64,000 nt of DNA from Allobosea sp. Root381 (GCF_001429395.1 NZ_LMJT01000003.1:26967-90966), one strand, 5' to 3'; shown: positions 27,200-36,261, counted from the first letter of the stretch. Notes: a model not told the origin generated them from the sequence alone. Numbers and translations: made by a program.

Positions 27200-28681
27200 T
27201 CATCGAGGCTGCCTTGCTGGATTGCCGTTCATCCGCGCAAATCCAGCGGGCCTGCGAACGTGCTGGGGGCGCTCGCGTGGCGTCTGGGCCGCGTGTGGCG
27301 GATGCGTGCGTGCGGTCAGATAGCTAAGTGCCTGACTGGTAGAGTCGACCTGATCGTCGTTGCGCCCATTTGGAAACGCGAGGAGTTCGTTGAGCCAGCC
27401 GGCCAGCCACGGCGCCTCCTGCGGAACATGGACCTGACCAGCCTCAAAGCGTGCCGACTGCATCATGAAGCGCGTCTGCTTGTCGTAGCGTGGCTTACGC
27501 AAGATGGCGCGCCATTCGCCGGACCGCCTCAAATCTTGCGCGATCGCTCTGCCTATATCGGTGTCCTCGATGACTGTCTGATCGGCGTCCCAGGCCTTCG
27601 ACAGACGAACAATTTCCCGCTTCAACTCCGGCACTTCAAAACGCTCGCGCACCAGATCAAGCAGATAGAAGTCGAGACCCTTCGCGCCCCAGATGGTGCC
27701 AACCGAGTAATCCGCGCTTTCCGACAGCGTCGAAGCGGTGTCCCAACTCGCAACGATAAAGTCAAAGATCTTGGGCCGCGTATCATAAGAGCGCAGCCAT
27801 TCGCGCTTGACGATATTCCCCTCCGGTGGGATCGGAGCTTGCTGATACTGGGCCGAGAAGGTGAGCGAACCCTGCGCACGCCGCATCTGCTCGAGGACCG
27901 TCAGCGGCTCGCGCGCTTCATGAAGAACCTCGCCGGGCTGGCGGGTATAAACATGGCCCGGAATATCACTGAGCTGGTAGGTCCTGGCATCGGTTTCGAT
28001 GGCCGGGATCGAGACGACCTCCCAGTCTTCCCGGCCAATGACATGCCCGACGAGGTCGTCTTCGTGCAGGCGCTGCATGATGATCACGATCGCGCCCCTC
28101 CGTTTGTCGTTCAGGCGGGTCTGGAGGGTGTTATCGAAAGCCTCGTTCACCCGCCGCCGTTCCCTCTCCGACAAGGCGTCAGTCGCCTTGATCGGATCGT
28201 CGACGACGATGAGATCCGCCCCGCGGCCGAGGATCGCGCCGTTGATACCTGCGGCAAAACGATAGCCCTGCTCCGTCGTGATTAGTTCCATGTTACGCGG
28301 ACGCTTAGAAGCCAGCTGAAGCTTGGGAAACACCGCCCTGTACCACGGGCTATCGAGCACCGTGCGTGTGTCGACCGAGAGCTTGCGTGCGAGATCATCT
28401 GCATAGGAAACGCAGATGATGCGTTTGGTCGGATCCAGACCCATCGCCCAGGCGGTGAAGCCAACCGATACGGTGATAGACTTCATCGAGCGCGGCGGAA
28501 CATTGATGATGAGTCGGCGAACCTCGCCGCGTGCGACCCGCATCAGCTGCCAACACAGGTGATCGATGTGCCAGTTGTGCAGATAGGGGGTGCCAGGCTC
28601 GAGCGTGCCAAAGACCTTCTGGCTGAACACAGACAGATTCTGGCGCAGGAACATCCGCAAGAGACGACCGCGATCAGCCAT
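27200..28681 (-). CDS. phage terminase large subunit
   Basis: 493 aa from the ATG at 28681 (another at 28687). The packaging ATPase has VPPRSMKSITVS as a Walker-A-like loop, LIVVDDP as Walker B and QRLHEDDLVGH downstream. The nuclease part includes ASWDTASTLSESADYSVGTIWG and a late NDDQVDSTSQALSYL. It cuts and translocates phage DNA into proheads. It overlaps the DUF5681 gene by 8 bp. No portal, protease or capsid gene follows; the downstream DNA is empty and then IS3 debris, so it cannot package anything on its own. Confidence 0.92.
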   Translation of the reverse strand: MADRGRLLRMFLRQNLSVFSQKVFGTLEPGTPYLHNWHIDHLCWQLMRVARGEVRRLIINVPPRSMKSITVSVGFTAWAMGLDPTKRIICVSYADDLARKLSVDTRTVLDSPWYRAVFPKLQLASKRPRNMELITTEQGYRFAAGINGAILGRGADLIVVDDPIKATDALSERERRRVNEAFDNTLQTRLNDKRRGAIVIIMQRLHEDDLVGHVIGREDWEVVSIPAIETDARTYQLSDIPGHVYTRQPGEVLHEAREPLTVLEQMRRAQGSLTFSAQYQQAPIPPEGNIVKREWLRSYDTRPKIFDFIVASWDTASTLSESADYSVGTIWGAKGLDFYLLDLVRERFEVPELKREIVRLSKAWDADQTVIEDTDIGRAIAQDLRRSGEWRAILRKPRYDKQTRFMMQSARFEAGQVHVPQEAPWLAGWLNELLAFPNGRNDDQVDSTSQALSYLTARTHPPHAAQTPRERPQHVRRPAGFARMNGNPARQPR

Positions 28682-29141
28682 GATCATGCTCCTTGTCGTC
28701 ATCCTCGTCATCATCGGCCTGCGGCAGGATCTGGGATTTCGAGGCAACAGGCGTTTTCCGGCCAGCGTATGCGGCGAGGGCATGCTGCAACAGCATCTCA
28801 TCATCTTCCGGCAGTTCATCGGTCTGTTCGGCATTGAATTCAGTGTAGCGCTCATAACGAGCGAAGATGCTATCGATGGCGCGCAGTTTCCCGCGCAAGC
28901 CTTCTTGAACTTGGCTGAGCATGAGAGCTTGGATTGTGGGCACTATCCGCCCACGGCCCTTCTCAGTGATTTCTGTGTCAGCCTCGAGCACCTCGAGGAA
29001 CATCGTCTTGAAGTTGCGGCTGCCTTTCTTGCGTCCACCGGGATTGCCGGACTGTCCCGGCTTGAAGCGGGAGGCCTTCGGGGGCTTGCCACGACCGACC
29101 TCATAGTCGGCCGTGGCAATTTTCGGGATCTTGCGGGTCAT
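28674..29141 (-). CDS. DUF5681 protein (terminase-associated)
   Basis: 155 aa. It has the DUF5681 signature DYEVGRGKPPKASRFKPGQS followed by GNPGGRKKGSRNFK, a helical middle and a very acidic tail (DDDEDDDKEHDHG). It is regularly encoded just before TerL in alphaproteobacterial prophages, where it probably plays the small-terminase role (inference). It overlaps TerL by 8 bp and lies 11 bp after the methylase. Confidence 0.88.
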   Translation of the reverse strand: MTRKIPKIATADYEVGRGKPPKASRFKPGQSGNPGGRKKGSRNFKTMFLEVLEADTEITEKGRGRIVPTIQALMLSQVQEGLRGKLRAIDSIFARYERYTEFNAEQTDELPEDDEMLLQHALAAYAGRKTPVASKSQILPQADDDEDDDKEHDHG

Positions 29142-29152
29142 GGCACGTCACC

Positions 29153-30640
29153 TCACGCAACCTGCCGCGACCGCTGCCGCACTTTGAAGTTCGGCTGGGC
29201 TTCGGAGGTCGTGGGCGCGACATGACGCATACGGAGTTCGGCCATTTCGGCGAAGGTCAAGCCGGTGGCTGCGTGGCGAGCGCAACCGCTGGACCAAGTT
29301 TCCCAGCGGCGAACGCTGACATCGACATAGTGCGGATCGAGTTCGCTCGCATGGGCACGGCGCCCGACCTTTTCGCAGGCGATGATGGTCGTGCCGGAGC
29401 CGGAAAAGCTATCGAGGACAATATCGTTGCGATGCGTGACGTCGCGCACAGCGTCGGCGATCATCGCGACGTTCTTCGGCGTCGGATGCAGCTTAAGCTC
29501 CTGTCGCAGGCCTGCGGCGCCCTGGTAGTCCCAAACATTGGTGCGGTTCCGCCCGAATTTGCCGAGCTGCACATTGTTGACGCCAGACTGCCGCGGGTCC
29601 TTGAACACGAAGACAAGTTCGTGCTGCGACCGGTAGAGCGACCCCATCGCGCCGGAGCCCTTGTTCCACACGCAGAGGTTTTTCAGGTCCAGGCCAGCCC
29701 CCTCCCCGGCCGCGAGCATCTCGCCGATGTGGCGCCAGTCCATGAAACAATACTGATAACCGCCTGGCGCGAGGAAGGCCGTGCTCGCGGTCAGGAAGCC
29801 CGTCAGGAACGGGATGAAGTTGGCCCCCAATTCACCGGAACCCATCACGAACTCACGATGCTTTCCGGGCTTGGCGACATGGCCCGAGATCGGGACGTCA
29901 AAGGGCGCATCGTGGATGCCCATCGCCGCCCGCTTATCCCCCAGCAGGGCTTCGTACGTCGCCTTGTTACGCGCATCGCCGCAGGTCAGGCGGTGGTCAC
30001 CCAGCAGCCAGACATCGCCGAGCTGGCTGACCGGCATGCCGGGGACGTCATCGGGCAAGGCTTCGTCCGCCTCTTCCTCCTGATCGGCCGAGGCGGCCTG
30101 GGTCAGCTGATCGATCTCGGGGAAACTGAAGCCCGTGAACTCAAGGCCCAAATCGAGCTCCATTTTGCGCTCGATCTCGAAGAGCTCGCCGAACTCCAGA
30201 CCGAGCTGCTTCTTGTCCCAGCCCGACTTCTCACCCAGCTTGCCGAGGGCGACGCGCAAGATGCGTTTCTTGACCGCATCGAGGTGGCCGATCCGGACGG
30301 CGGGCACGGTCGTGTAGCCCAGCGCGCGGGCCGCCTTGAACAGGCCGCTACCGCCGATGATCTCACCGTCCTGATCGATCACGAGCGGCTGCACCACGCC
30401 AAAGGCCTTGATCGACCCCTTCAGCTCCTCGATGTATGCGGGCGTGTGATCGCGCAAAGCGCGCCTATACGGCTTGAGGCCGTCAGTCGAGACCTGCTCG
30501 ATCTCCAAATTCAGGTCGCGCAAGAAGGCCTCGGCCGTCTTCTTCGACTCGGCGCTCTTGGTCGCCCGCCGATGCGGCGGCGACGCGGCGTCCTTGTTTT
30601 TCGTGGAGATGCGAGGTTTACAAGAGAGCTTGTGGCTCAT
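29153..30640 (-). CDS. ParB-N/DNA methyltransferase fusion protein
   Basis: 495 aa from the ATG at 30640. There is an N-terminal ParB-like nuclease/partition domain (about 45-150: LKPYRRALRDHTPAYIEELK, VVQPLVIDQDGEIIGGSGLF) and a beta-class N4/N6 adenine/cytosine methylase domain with motif IV first and motif I late (LDSFSGSGTTIIACEKVGRR). Motif IV reads HDAPFDVPISGHV where DPPY is expected. This fusion is typical of phages in Rhizobiales, probably for protecting phage DNA. It is the first gene of the packaging module. Confidence 0.9.
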   Translation of the reverse strand: MSHKLSCKPRISTKNKDAASPPHRRATKSAESKKTAEAFLRDLNLEIEQVSTDGLKPYRRALRDHTPAYIEELKGSIKAFGVVQPLVIDQDGEIIGGSGLFKAARALGYTTVPAVRIGHLDAVKKRILRVALGKLGEKSGWDKKQLGLEFGELFEIERKMELDLGLEFTGFSFPEIDQLTQAASADQEEEADEALPDDVPGMPVSQLGDVWLLGDHRLTCGDARNKATYEALLGDKRAAMGIHDAPFDVPISGHVAKPGKHREFVMGSGELGANFIPFLTGFLTASTAFLAPGGYQYCFMDWRHIGEMLAAGEGAGLDLKNLCVWNKGSGAMGSLYRSQHELVFVFKDPRQSGVNNVQLGKFGRNRTNVWDYQGAAGLRQELKLHPTPKNVAMIADAVRDVTHRNDIVLDSFSGSGTTIIACEKVGRRAHASELDPHYVDVSVRRWETWSSGCARHAATGLTFAEMAELRMRHVAPTTSEAQPNFKVRQRSRQVA

Positions 30641-31189
30641 GACACTGATCCTTCGGATGGAGCAAGAGGTCAGCCCGCGCACCGAGGGATCCCGGCAACG
30701 TTCACCGCGATCTGCGGTGGTCCGGCCCAGATAGGCCGAGGGCTGTCCGCGATTGCTCCCGAAGGAATCTGCCGCTAGACAGAATCACTCCTACACCATC
30801 GCCCCATCCGCTGCAAGCGCCTGATAAAAAAGGGTTTTGACAAAGACAGCGTACGTGGCGAGCGAGCCACTCCGTCTGGGGAACTGCTGGACACTCCCCC
30901 TTCACAGCACTGATTTTCCCTGCAGATTTCCCTCAGAGCAGTGAAGTCAGGCATCGACCGCACCGATTCAACGCAGACCGGTTCGCCTCTGACTGCGTCG
31001 TCAGCCAGTTTCTCCCAAGCGCCTGATTTTCAATCTCTTCTGGCTGTCGCTCTGACTCTGTGTGTAGCCCGGCGCGATCTTTTGCATTTTACATCAGGAG
31101 CCGGGGAATTTGATGTCGCTCTGGCTCTGGCCCGGCGTGATCTCTTGCACCTCCGCCGGCGATGTCTGGCTCCGACCCGCTACGGACGC
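30641..31189. other. gene-free stretch with imperfect direct repeat
   Basis: About 550 bp upstream of the packaging module, without a credible gene. It contains two imperfect direct copies of a TGTCGCTCTG..CTCTG..GCCCGGCG.GATCT.TTGCA block at 31045-31086 and 31114-31149. Confidence 0.5.
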
Positions 31190-31384
31190 CTAGGCCGGCC
31201 CACGCCACCACTGCCACAGCACGATAATCGCTACGCTGGCGACGACAGCGAGAATGAACCGAATCTGCTCCCGCTTTTTTTGGCGGCCCGTTGCTCGTGG
31301 AACTCCGCAGACAGGGCAAACCACAGTGGAAACGTCCATAGTGGTTTCGCAGCGCGAGCAACTGAACTGTTCAGGTCCAGACAT
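31190..31384 (-). CDS. small zinc-ribbon membrane protein
   Basis: 64 aa from the ATG at 31384. Two CxxC pairs (FSCSRCETT and VVCPVCGVP) form a probable zinc ribbon, then a basic stretch RQKKREQ and one C-terminal membrane helix (IRFILAVVASVAIIVLWQWW). The role is unknown; such proteins are common orphan genes in Hyphomicrobiales. Confidence 0.65.
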   Translation of the reverse strand: MSGPEQFSCSRCETTMDVSTVVCPVCGVPRATGRQKKREQIRFILAVVASVAIIVLWQWWRGPA

Positions 31385-31496
31385 GGGCATCCCGCATCTC
31401 ATGAGCGTGGGACAAGAACGCTAGCAAGTGGTCATTAACATCAAGTGGCCTGGCCTGCGGAAGTCATGGGTCCGCTCTCGACCCGTGACGGACATC

Positions 31497-31946
31497 TCAC
31501 TCACACTCGGCGACAACCCCGGAGCGGCAGCTCACGGTGATGGTTTTTGGCCCGCGCCTATCGAACAATGTCCATTCAGGGTCGCCCTCTGCCGTCATGA
31601 ACGAAGCGATGTGAAAGCCACCAGACAGAGAAAGCTGTATCTCGGGCAGGCGACCGAATGTCCTGATGTCATCGACCCGTTGACCGACGAGACGGGCGAA
31701 GTTCGGCTCCCAAAGCACTTCATCGCTCCAACTGCCACATACGATTGAACGCTCGTTCTCGATGCGCCAACTCCACTCGACCATCAAGCCGACCTCACCT
31801 TCGGCATGACCGAGGCGACCGTCTCGACGTGTTGTGGGCGTTGATCGGCCAAGCTCCACAAAGAGAGCCGAGCCGTGGCCTCCCCAAACATGTGAGACGG
31901 GGAGCGAATGAGCCGCAGCTCGGAAGTGCTCGATCCAATCTTTCAT
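31497..31946 (-). CDS. conserved hypothetical protein
   Basis: 149 aa from the ATG at 31946. Apparently soluble, with alternating beta-strand-like segments (VGLMVEWSWRIEN, RLPEIQLSLSGGFHIASF, PEWTLFDRRGPKTITV). There are no recognisable catalytic motifs or signal peptide. The real-protein composition and lack of overlap support a gene; the function is unknown. Confidence 0.65.
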   Translation of the reverse strand: MKDWIEHFRAAAHSLPVSHVWGGHGSALFVELGRSTPTTRRDGRLGHAEGEVGLMVEWSWRIENERSIVCGSWSDEVLWEPNFARLVGQRVDDIRTFGRLPEIQLSLSGGFHIASFMTAEGDPEWTLFDRRGPKTITVSCRSGVVAECE

Positions 31947-32021
31947 GCGCAGATTATCACCGAAGCTGAGAGGCCTGGAAACGACCCGTTGCGGAAGTTG
32001 CGGGAACCCAGCGCTACCCGC

Positions 32022-32313
32022 ATGATTGCTGACAAGTTGCGGAGGGCACGGGATATTCGACGCTGGACGGGTTCGAGAGCGCATTGAGCACGCGGCTTTG
32101 GCAGAGATGGACTTGCCTCCCGAGATCGCGCGGGATGTCGCGTTTCACATGACCGACTGGCTCGATGACCTAAAACGCTACGTTGCGTTCTGCGAGAACC
32201 CGGAAAGCTATAAGGTGAAAGAGATCGACAGTTTACTGCTGGCGTTCCTGGGACACGCCCCAAATCATATTGCTGCTGCCGCGAAGCTGTATGAGACCCG
32301 GTGCGGACCATAA
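32022..32313 (+). pseudogene. small conserved protein, probably frameshifted near its start
   Basis: The well-formed part is EMDLPPEIARDVAFHMTDWL, then DDLKRYVAFCENPES and LLLAFLGHAPNHIAAAAKLY (32104-32313), a helical DUF-type protein. A matching N-terminus MIADKLRRARDI starts at the ATG 32022 but in a different frame; the frame shifts near 32055. If the shift is not real, translation could start at the ATG 32107 (68 aa). The function is unknown. Confidence 0.5.
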
Positions 32314-32495
32314 GCAGGGCTACTGTCAGGGTGTTTGAGAACAGGCTGGACACCCGAAGACTTTGCATCGAACCTGTCGGCTGAATGTCAGGTGGCGAGC
32401 GCATGATCCGGGATATTGAAGCACGAACAAGCCCCTGACGAGTGAGCCGTCCGAACCCGGCCCCAATCGGGTGAACCCAAGCCTTGGAGGACGCG

Positions 32496-33830
32496 ATGCA
32501 GCCCTTGCCAGCTTTGATCGGGGCCCTCGTAACGCTCGGCGCGATATTCACACCGATGTCGGACAAAGGAGCAGGCGCGCAAACGACGCAGGTTTCCGAT
32601 CAGGATGTCGCCGACGCCTGGCTCTACCTGTTTGCCCGGCTACTCGTCCTGCGGCAGCAGCAGCTCGATTTCGAGAGCGAGTTCAAGTGGAACGAGTTGG
32701 TCCACCGCAAACCCGGCGCAGTCGACTGGCCTAATCCCAACCTCGACGTGGCCTATTCCGAAGCGTGGGTAGCGATCGATGAATCGAGCTGCACGATCGT
32801 CACTGTGCCCAAGATCTCTGATCGGTACTACACGGTTCAGTTCCTCAACGGCTGGGACGAAACGCTCGCCAACATCAACGAACGCGTCTTTCCGCATCGG
32901 CCTGACGGAGACTTCGCTGTCTGCCTGCGCGGTGCAAATGTGGCCTTGCCCGCGGACGTGAAGCGCATCGACCTGCCAGTGAAATATTCTCGCGTTCTGC
33001 TCAGGGTGGAACTCGGTGAGGAATGGGACGAGGCGGTCCGCCTGCAACACGAGTTCAAATTCCGCGCAACCGGTTCGCCAAAATTGCCTGAAGTGCCCAG
33101 ATCGCTGGTGTTCGACCTCGAGAAGCTCCCAGGCGTCGAGGCCTTCGACTTTGCCGACATGGCACTCGACAGCGAGCCCGACCTGAATCCCGGGCTGGAA
33201 AAATACGCTGCCAGCGCCCGAGCCATCGCCCGAGCGATCAAGGATCCGGCCGAGCGCGCACGTATCGCGAAGATTGTTCAGCAACGGGCGCATGGCGACT
33301 TCGCCAAGTATGGGCCGCCGATCGGCCATGGCAGGATCGTCAACGGATGGGCGCGCCCGGCTGCGGTGGGAAATTACAACACCGACCACATCGCGCGCAC
33401 GCTGATAACCTATGGCGGCATCTGGGCGAATGTGATGCCGGAGGTGATGTACTATCGGGCCAGCACCGACGGCACCGGCGTTCACCTCGACGGCGGCAAC
33501 GCGTACACGATGACGTTCCCGAAGGACCAACTGCCGCAAAGCTTCGCCAAGTATTTCTGGTCCGTCATCGCGGTCGACACCACGCATTTCCGGGTGCTGC
33601 CCAATCCGACCAACCGGTTCCTGCTCAATCGCGAGACGAAGCCGCAGTATAATCCGGATGGCTCGCTGACGCTGCATTTCGCGGCCGACAAGCCGTCGGA
33701 TGCTCCGGACGGCAACTGGCTGCCGACGCCCAAGGGATCAGTCTATCGCCTGACGTTCCGCTTCTATGGCCCGATCGATGGGGTGGCGAATGGTACCTAT
33801 TTCCTGCCACCATTAGTCAAGCGGCAGTGA
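32496..33830 (+). CDS. exported DUF1254/DUF1214 domain protein (second copy)
   Basis: 444 aa from the ATG at 32496, preceded by GGAGG at 5 nt. A signal peptide (MQPLPALIGALVTLGAIFT) is followed by DUF1254 (NPNLDVAYSEAWVAIDES, RYYTVQFLNGWDETLANI) and DUF1214 (YTMTFPKDQLPQSFAKYFWS, NPTNRFLLNRETK, FRFYGPIDGVANGTY). It is divergent from the copy at 254-1708, so an old duplication or separate acquisition is likelier than a recent one. It is isolated, with a small frameshifted gene before it and a cysK scrap after it. Confidence 0.9.
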   Translation: MQPLPALIGALVTLGAIFTPMSDKGAGAQTTQVSDQDVADAWLYLFARLLVLRQQQLDFESEFKWNELVHRKPGAVDWPNPNLDVAYSEAWVAIDESSCTIVTVPKISDRYYTVQFLNGWDETLANINERVFPHRPDGDFAVCLRGANVALPADVKRIDLPVKYSRVLLRVELGEEWDEAVRLQHEFKFRATGSPKLPEVPRSLVFDLEKLPGVEAFDFADMALDSEPDLNPGLEKYAASARAIARAIKDPAERARIAKIVQQRAHGDFAKYGPPIGHGRIVNGWARPAAVGNYNTDHIARTLITYGGIWANVMPEVMYYRASTDGTGVHLDGGNAYTMTFPKDQLPQSFAKYFWSVIAVDTTHFRVLPNPTNRFLLNRETKPQYNPDGSLTLHFAADKPSDAPDGNWLPTPKGSVYRLTFRFYGPIDGVANGTYFLPPLVKRQ

Positions 33831-33857
33831 GCGCTGAAGGGCGAGGCAATAGCCTAT

Positions 33858-33996
33858 CATCCCACGGCCCGGTCGCGGTGCTTCGCTGCATGTCGCGCTG
33901 ACGCTCGCCACACGGCCGGAGAATGCGGGAAAGACCATCGTCGCCATATTCCCGGATAGCGGCGAACGCTATCTGTCCTATGTCGGCGACGAATAG
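33858..33996 (+). pseudogene. 3' remnant of a cysteine synthase gene
   Basis: In one plus-strand frame the sequence reads [20 protein letters not shown], then [16 protein letters not shown], followed shortly by a stop. This is the C-terminal segment of CysK-type O-acetylserine sulfhydrylases (GASLx[27 protein letters not shown]). The rest of the gene is missing; its 5' side abuts the end of the DUF1254 gene. Confidence 0.72.
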
Positions 33997-34030
33997 CCTC
34001 CCCTGAGGCCGAAGGGTTTTCGCGAGCCGC

Positions 34031-35221
34031 CTAACTCCCCAAGCCCGCGCCCGAGGCCGGCACATGGCTGAATCGATCCAGTGCGAAGGACGATAGATCG
34101 ATGCGGCTTGCACCATCCAGGAGCTGTTGGCTGACGGCCTCGCCAATCGCGGCCGAATGCTTGAAACCGTGCCCCGAGCAAGGCGAGACGATGAGCACGC
34201 GCTCGCTCTCCGGCCATCGGTCGATGATGAAGCCGCCATCCGGCGAGACGGTGTAGAGACAGGTCCTGCGTCGGGTTTCATCGAGACGCAGCCCCTTCAG
34301 GCGCCCCTCGATCGACCGCGCATGGAAGGCCCGCGATTCTGCCTCCTCGCTCGACCGGTCGAAATCGTCCGGATCAACGGTGCGCGTCTTCTCACCATGC
34401 GCCAATTTCACGGCGCCGTCGCGAGCGGGGAACCCGTAAAACCCCTCCTCCGGGCTATGCCCATAGGACCAGATATAGACCGGCGCCTGTTGCCAGGCCG
34501 CCGGCGCCGAAGGCTCGAGGGGGTACCAGTGCAGAATCTCGCGCGTCGGGCGCAACAGCGCGGAGACATGCGGGCCAAGCAGCCGGCCGGCCCAGGCGCC
34601 GGCGCTGACCACGACGCGGCCGGCGCGGATCGTGCCCTCGCCCGTCGCGATCTCCACATGGTCGCCGCGCGGGGTGATGGCTCCGACCCGCCTGTCCAGC
34701 GCAAGCCGCGCTCCGGCCGCTACGGCGAGGCGAAGCTGTGCCCCGACGCAGGCTTCAGGATGCAGATAGCCGCCCTCGGGTTCGAAATAGACCCTGTCCC
34801 CTTCCGCAACGTTCAGCCAGGGGTAGCGGCGACGCGCCTCGGCCGTATCGATCAGCTCATGCCGTGTGCCGCTGCGCCGGGCGACAGCCAGCGTGCGCTC
34901 GACATAGTCGGTTGCACCGGGCTGGGGAGGCTCGCTCGATATGGCCAAGAAGCCGACCTGCCCGAACAGGCTTTCGCCGGTCCTGCCCTCCAGCTCCTTC
35001 CAGATTTCATGCGAGCGCCTGACCAGCGGCGCCAGCGCCGGTCCTTCGGCGACGCCCAGGCGCGTGACGCGCGTCTCGCCGTGGCTCGAGCCGAGGTCGT
35101 GCGGGGGATGGAACTGATCGACGCCGAGAACGTCGGCGCCGCGCGATGCGAGCTGGAACAGGGTGGCCGCCCCCATGGCACCAAGGCCAAGGACGACGAC
35201 GTCCGCCGTTTGCCGGTTCAT
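34031..35221 (-). CDS. monomeric sarcosine oxidase / SolA-like flavoprotein
   Basis: 396 aa of the DAO superfamily. The FAD-binding start is ADVVVLGLGAMGAATLFQLA, then SSHGETRVTRLG. A late SPCSGHGFKHSAAIGE has the Cys (near residue 347) that in MSOX/SolA binds FAD covalently. The family oxidises N-methyl or secondary amino acids to aldehyde or imine plus H2O2. It is the last gene of the minus-strand salvage operon, 37 bp after a binding-protein gene. Its substrate may be an N-alkyl amino acid that the importer brings in. Confidence 0.9.
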   Translation of the reverse strand: MNRQTADVVVLGLGAMGAATLFQLASRGADVLGVDQFHPPHDLGSSHGETRVTRLGVAEGPALAPLVRRSHEIWKELEGRTGESLFGQVGFLAISSEPPQPGATDYVERTLAVARRSGTRHELIDTAEARRRYPWLNVAEGDRVYFEPEGGYLHPEACVGAQLRLAVAAGARLALDRRVGAITPRGDHVEIATGEGTIRAGRVVVSAGAWAGRLLGPHVSALLRPTREILHWYPLEPSAPAAWQQAPVYIWSYGHSPEEGFYGFPARDGAVKLAHGEKTRTVDPDDFDRSSEEAESRAFHARSIEGRLKGLRLDETRRRTCLYTVSPDGGFIIDRWPESERVLIVSPCSGHGFKHSAAIGEAVSQQLLDGASRIDLSSFALDRFSHVPASGAGLGS

Positions 35222-35258
35222 GACAATCGTGCGCTCCGTTGAACAGCGAACGGCGCCG

Positions 35259-36182
35259 TCAATATTTCGGCAGGCCGCGAGGATTGGTCTCGGGCTTGTC
35301 GAGGCGCTCCTCCTCGACGCCCCAGCGCTTCAGCGCGGCATCGAAGCTGCCGTCCCGATAGGCGCCTTCGAGAGCCAGCGTGATGGCCACGGCCAGCCCG
35401 GCTCCCTTGCGGGTCGCGACGGCGACATCCGAACGTTCCGGCCAGCCCGCGCTGAGCACGCCGACGCGTTTGACGTTCTTGTCGCGCTGCTGGATGAAAA
35501 GGAGCTGTGCATGCGGCTGGACGATCACATCGGCACGGCCCGAGGCAAGCGCCAGAAGGCGATTGGGCTCATCATCGAAGGCCAGCAGCTCGATCGGCTT
35601 GAGGCCCGCCGCAACGTTCTGCTTGCTCCATTCGAGCAGGATGCGCTCCTGGTTGGTGCCGGCGCCGAGAACGATGCGCAATCCCGCGGCGTCCTTCGGA
35701 TCCGCGATCTTCTCGACCTTGCTGTCGGCCTTGACGAAGAAGCCGTGCAGCCCGGCGCGATAACTGGAGAAGTCGAACCTCTCCTTGCGCTGCTCGGTGA
35801 CGCCGATATTGGAGATCGCCGCGTCGTACTTGCCCGAAGTCACGCCCAGCGGCCAATCGGCCCAGGGCGTCGGCACCAGCTTGAGCTTGAGGCCCAGGCT
35901 GTCGGCGATCAGCTGCGCGACGTCCGGGTCCGCACCGACCAGCGTCGCAGAATCCGTGGCATAGGTCGCCAGCGGCGGCGTGCTGGCGTTGGTCGCGACA
36001 GTCAGGACGCCAGGCTCCACGAACTTGTAGTCCTTGCCGATGGCAGCAACTGCAGCTGGATTGAGCTGGGTGTGCGGCCGACCTGGTTGGGCGGGGCTGA
36101 GATCATAGATGCCCTGTGCACAGACGGGTCCGGCAAAAGCGACGATAACTGTGGCGGCCACGGCCGCCATGCGGGTGAACAT
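35259..36182 (-). CDS. amino-acid ABC transporter binding protein (paralogue 1)
   Basis: 307 aa from the ATG at 36182. A signal peptide (MFTRMAAVAATVIVAFAGPV) leads into a family-3 solute-binding domain with ADWPLGVTSGKYDAAISNI followed by VTEQRKERFDFSSYR. The neighbouring gene at 36262 shares this block almost residue for residue. It probably delivers an amino-acid-like ligand to the fused permease-ATPase. The two copies may differ in ligand preference. Confidence 0.92.
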   Translation of the reverse strand: MFTRMAAVAATVIVAFAGPVCAQGIYDLSPAQPGRPHTQLNPAAVAAIGKDYKFVEPGVLTVATNASTPPLATYATDSATLVGADPDVAQLIADSLGLKLKLVPTPWADWPLGVTSGKYDAAISNIGVTEQRKERFDFSSYRAGLHGFFVKADSKVEKIADPKDAAGLRIVLGAGTNQERILLEWSKQNVAAGLKPIELLAFDDEPNRLLALASGRADVIVQPHAQLLFIQQRDKNVKRVGVLSAGWPERSDVAVATRKGAGLAVAITLALEGAYRDGSFDAALKRWGVEEERLDKPETNPRGLPKY

Positions 36183-36261
36183 GGGTTTGCTCCGGGAAAG
36201 CGAGGCGCCTTCCATGGGCGCCCCGTACCGCGCGTGGGCTCGAGCCCCGCGTGCTTGTTCG

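Noticed and set aside
27200..30640. Gene transfer agent (GTA) cluster
   Set aside because: GTA clusters keep the portal, protease, capsid and tail genes after the terminase; none is present and the flanking gene is a phage-type methylase.
29222..30778. 518-codon plus-strand frame over the methylase
   Set aside because: Shadow of a gene with clear ParB and methylase motifs.
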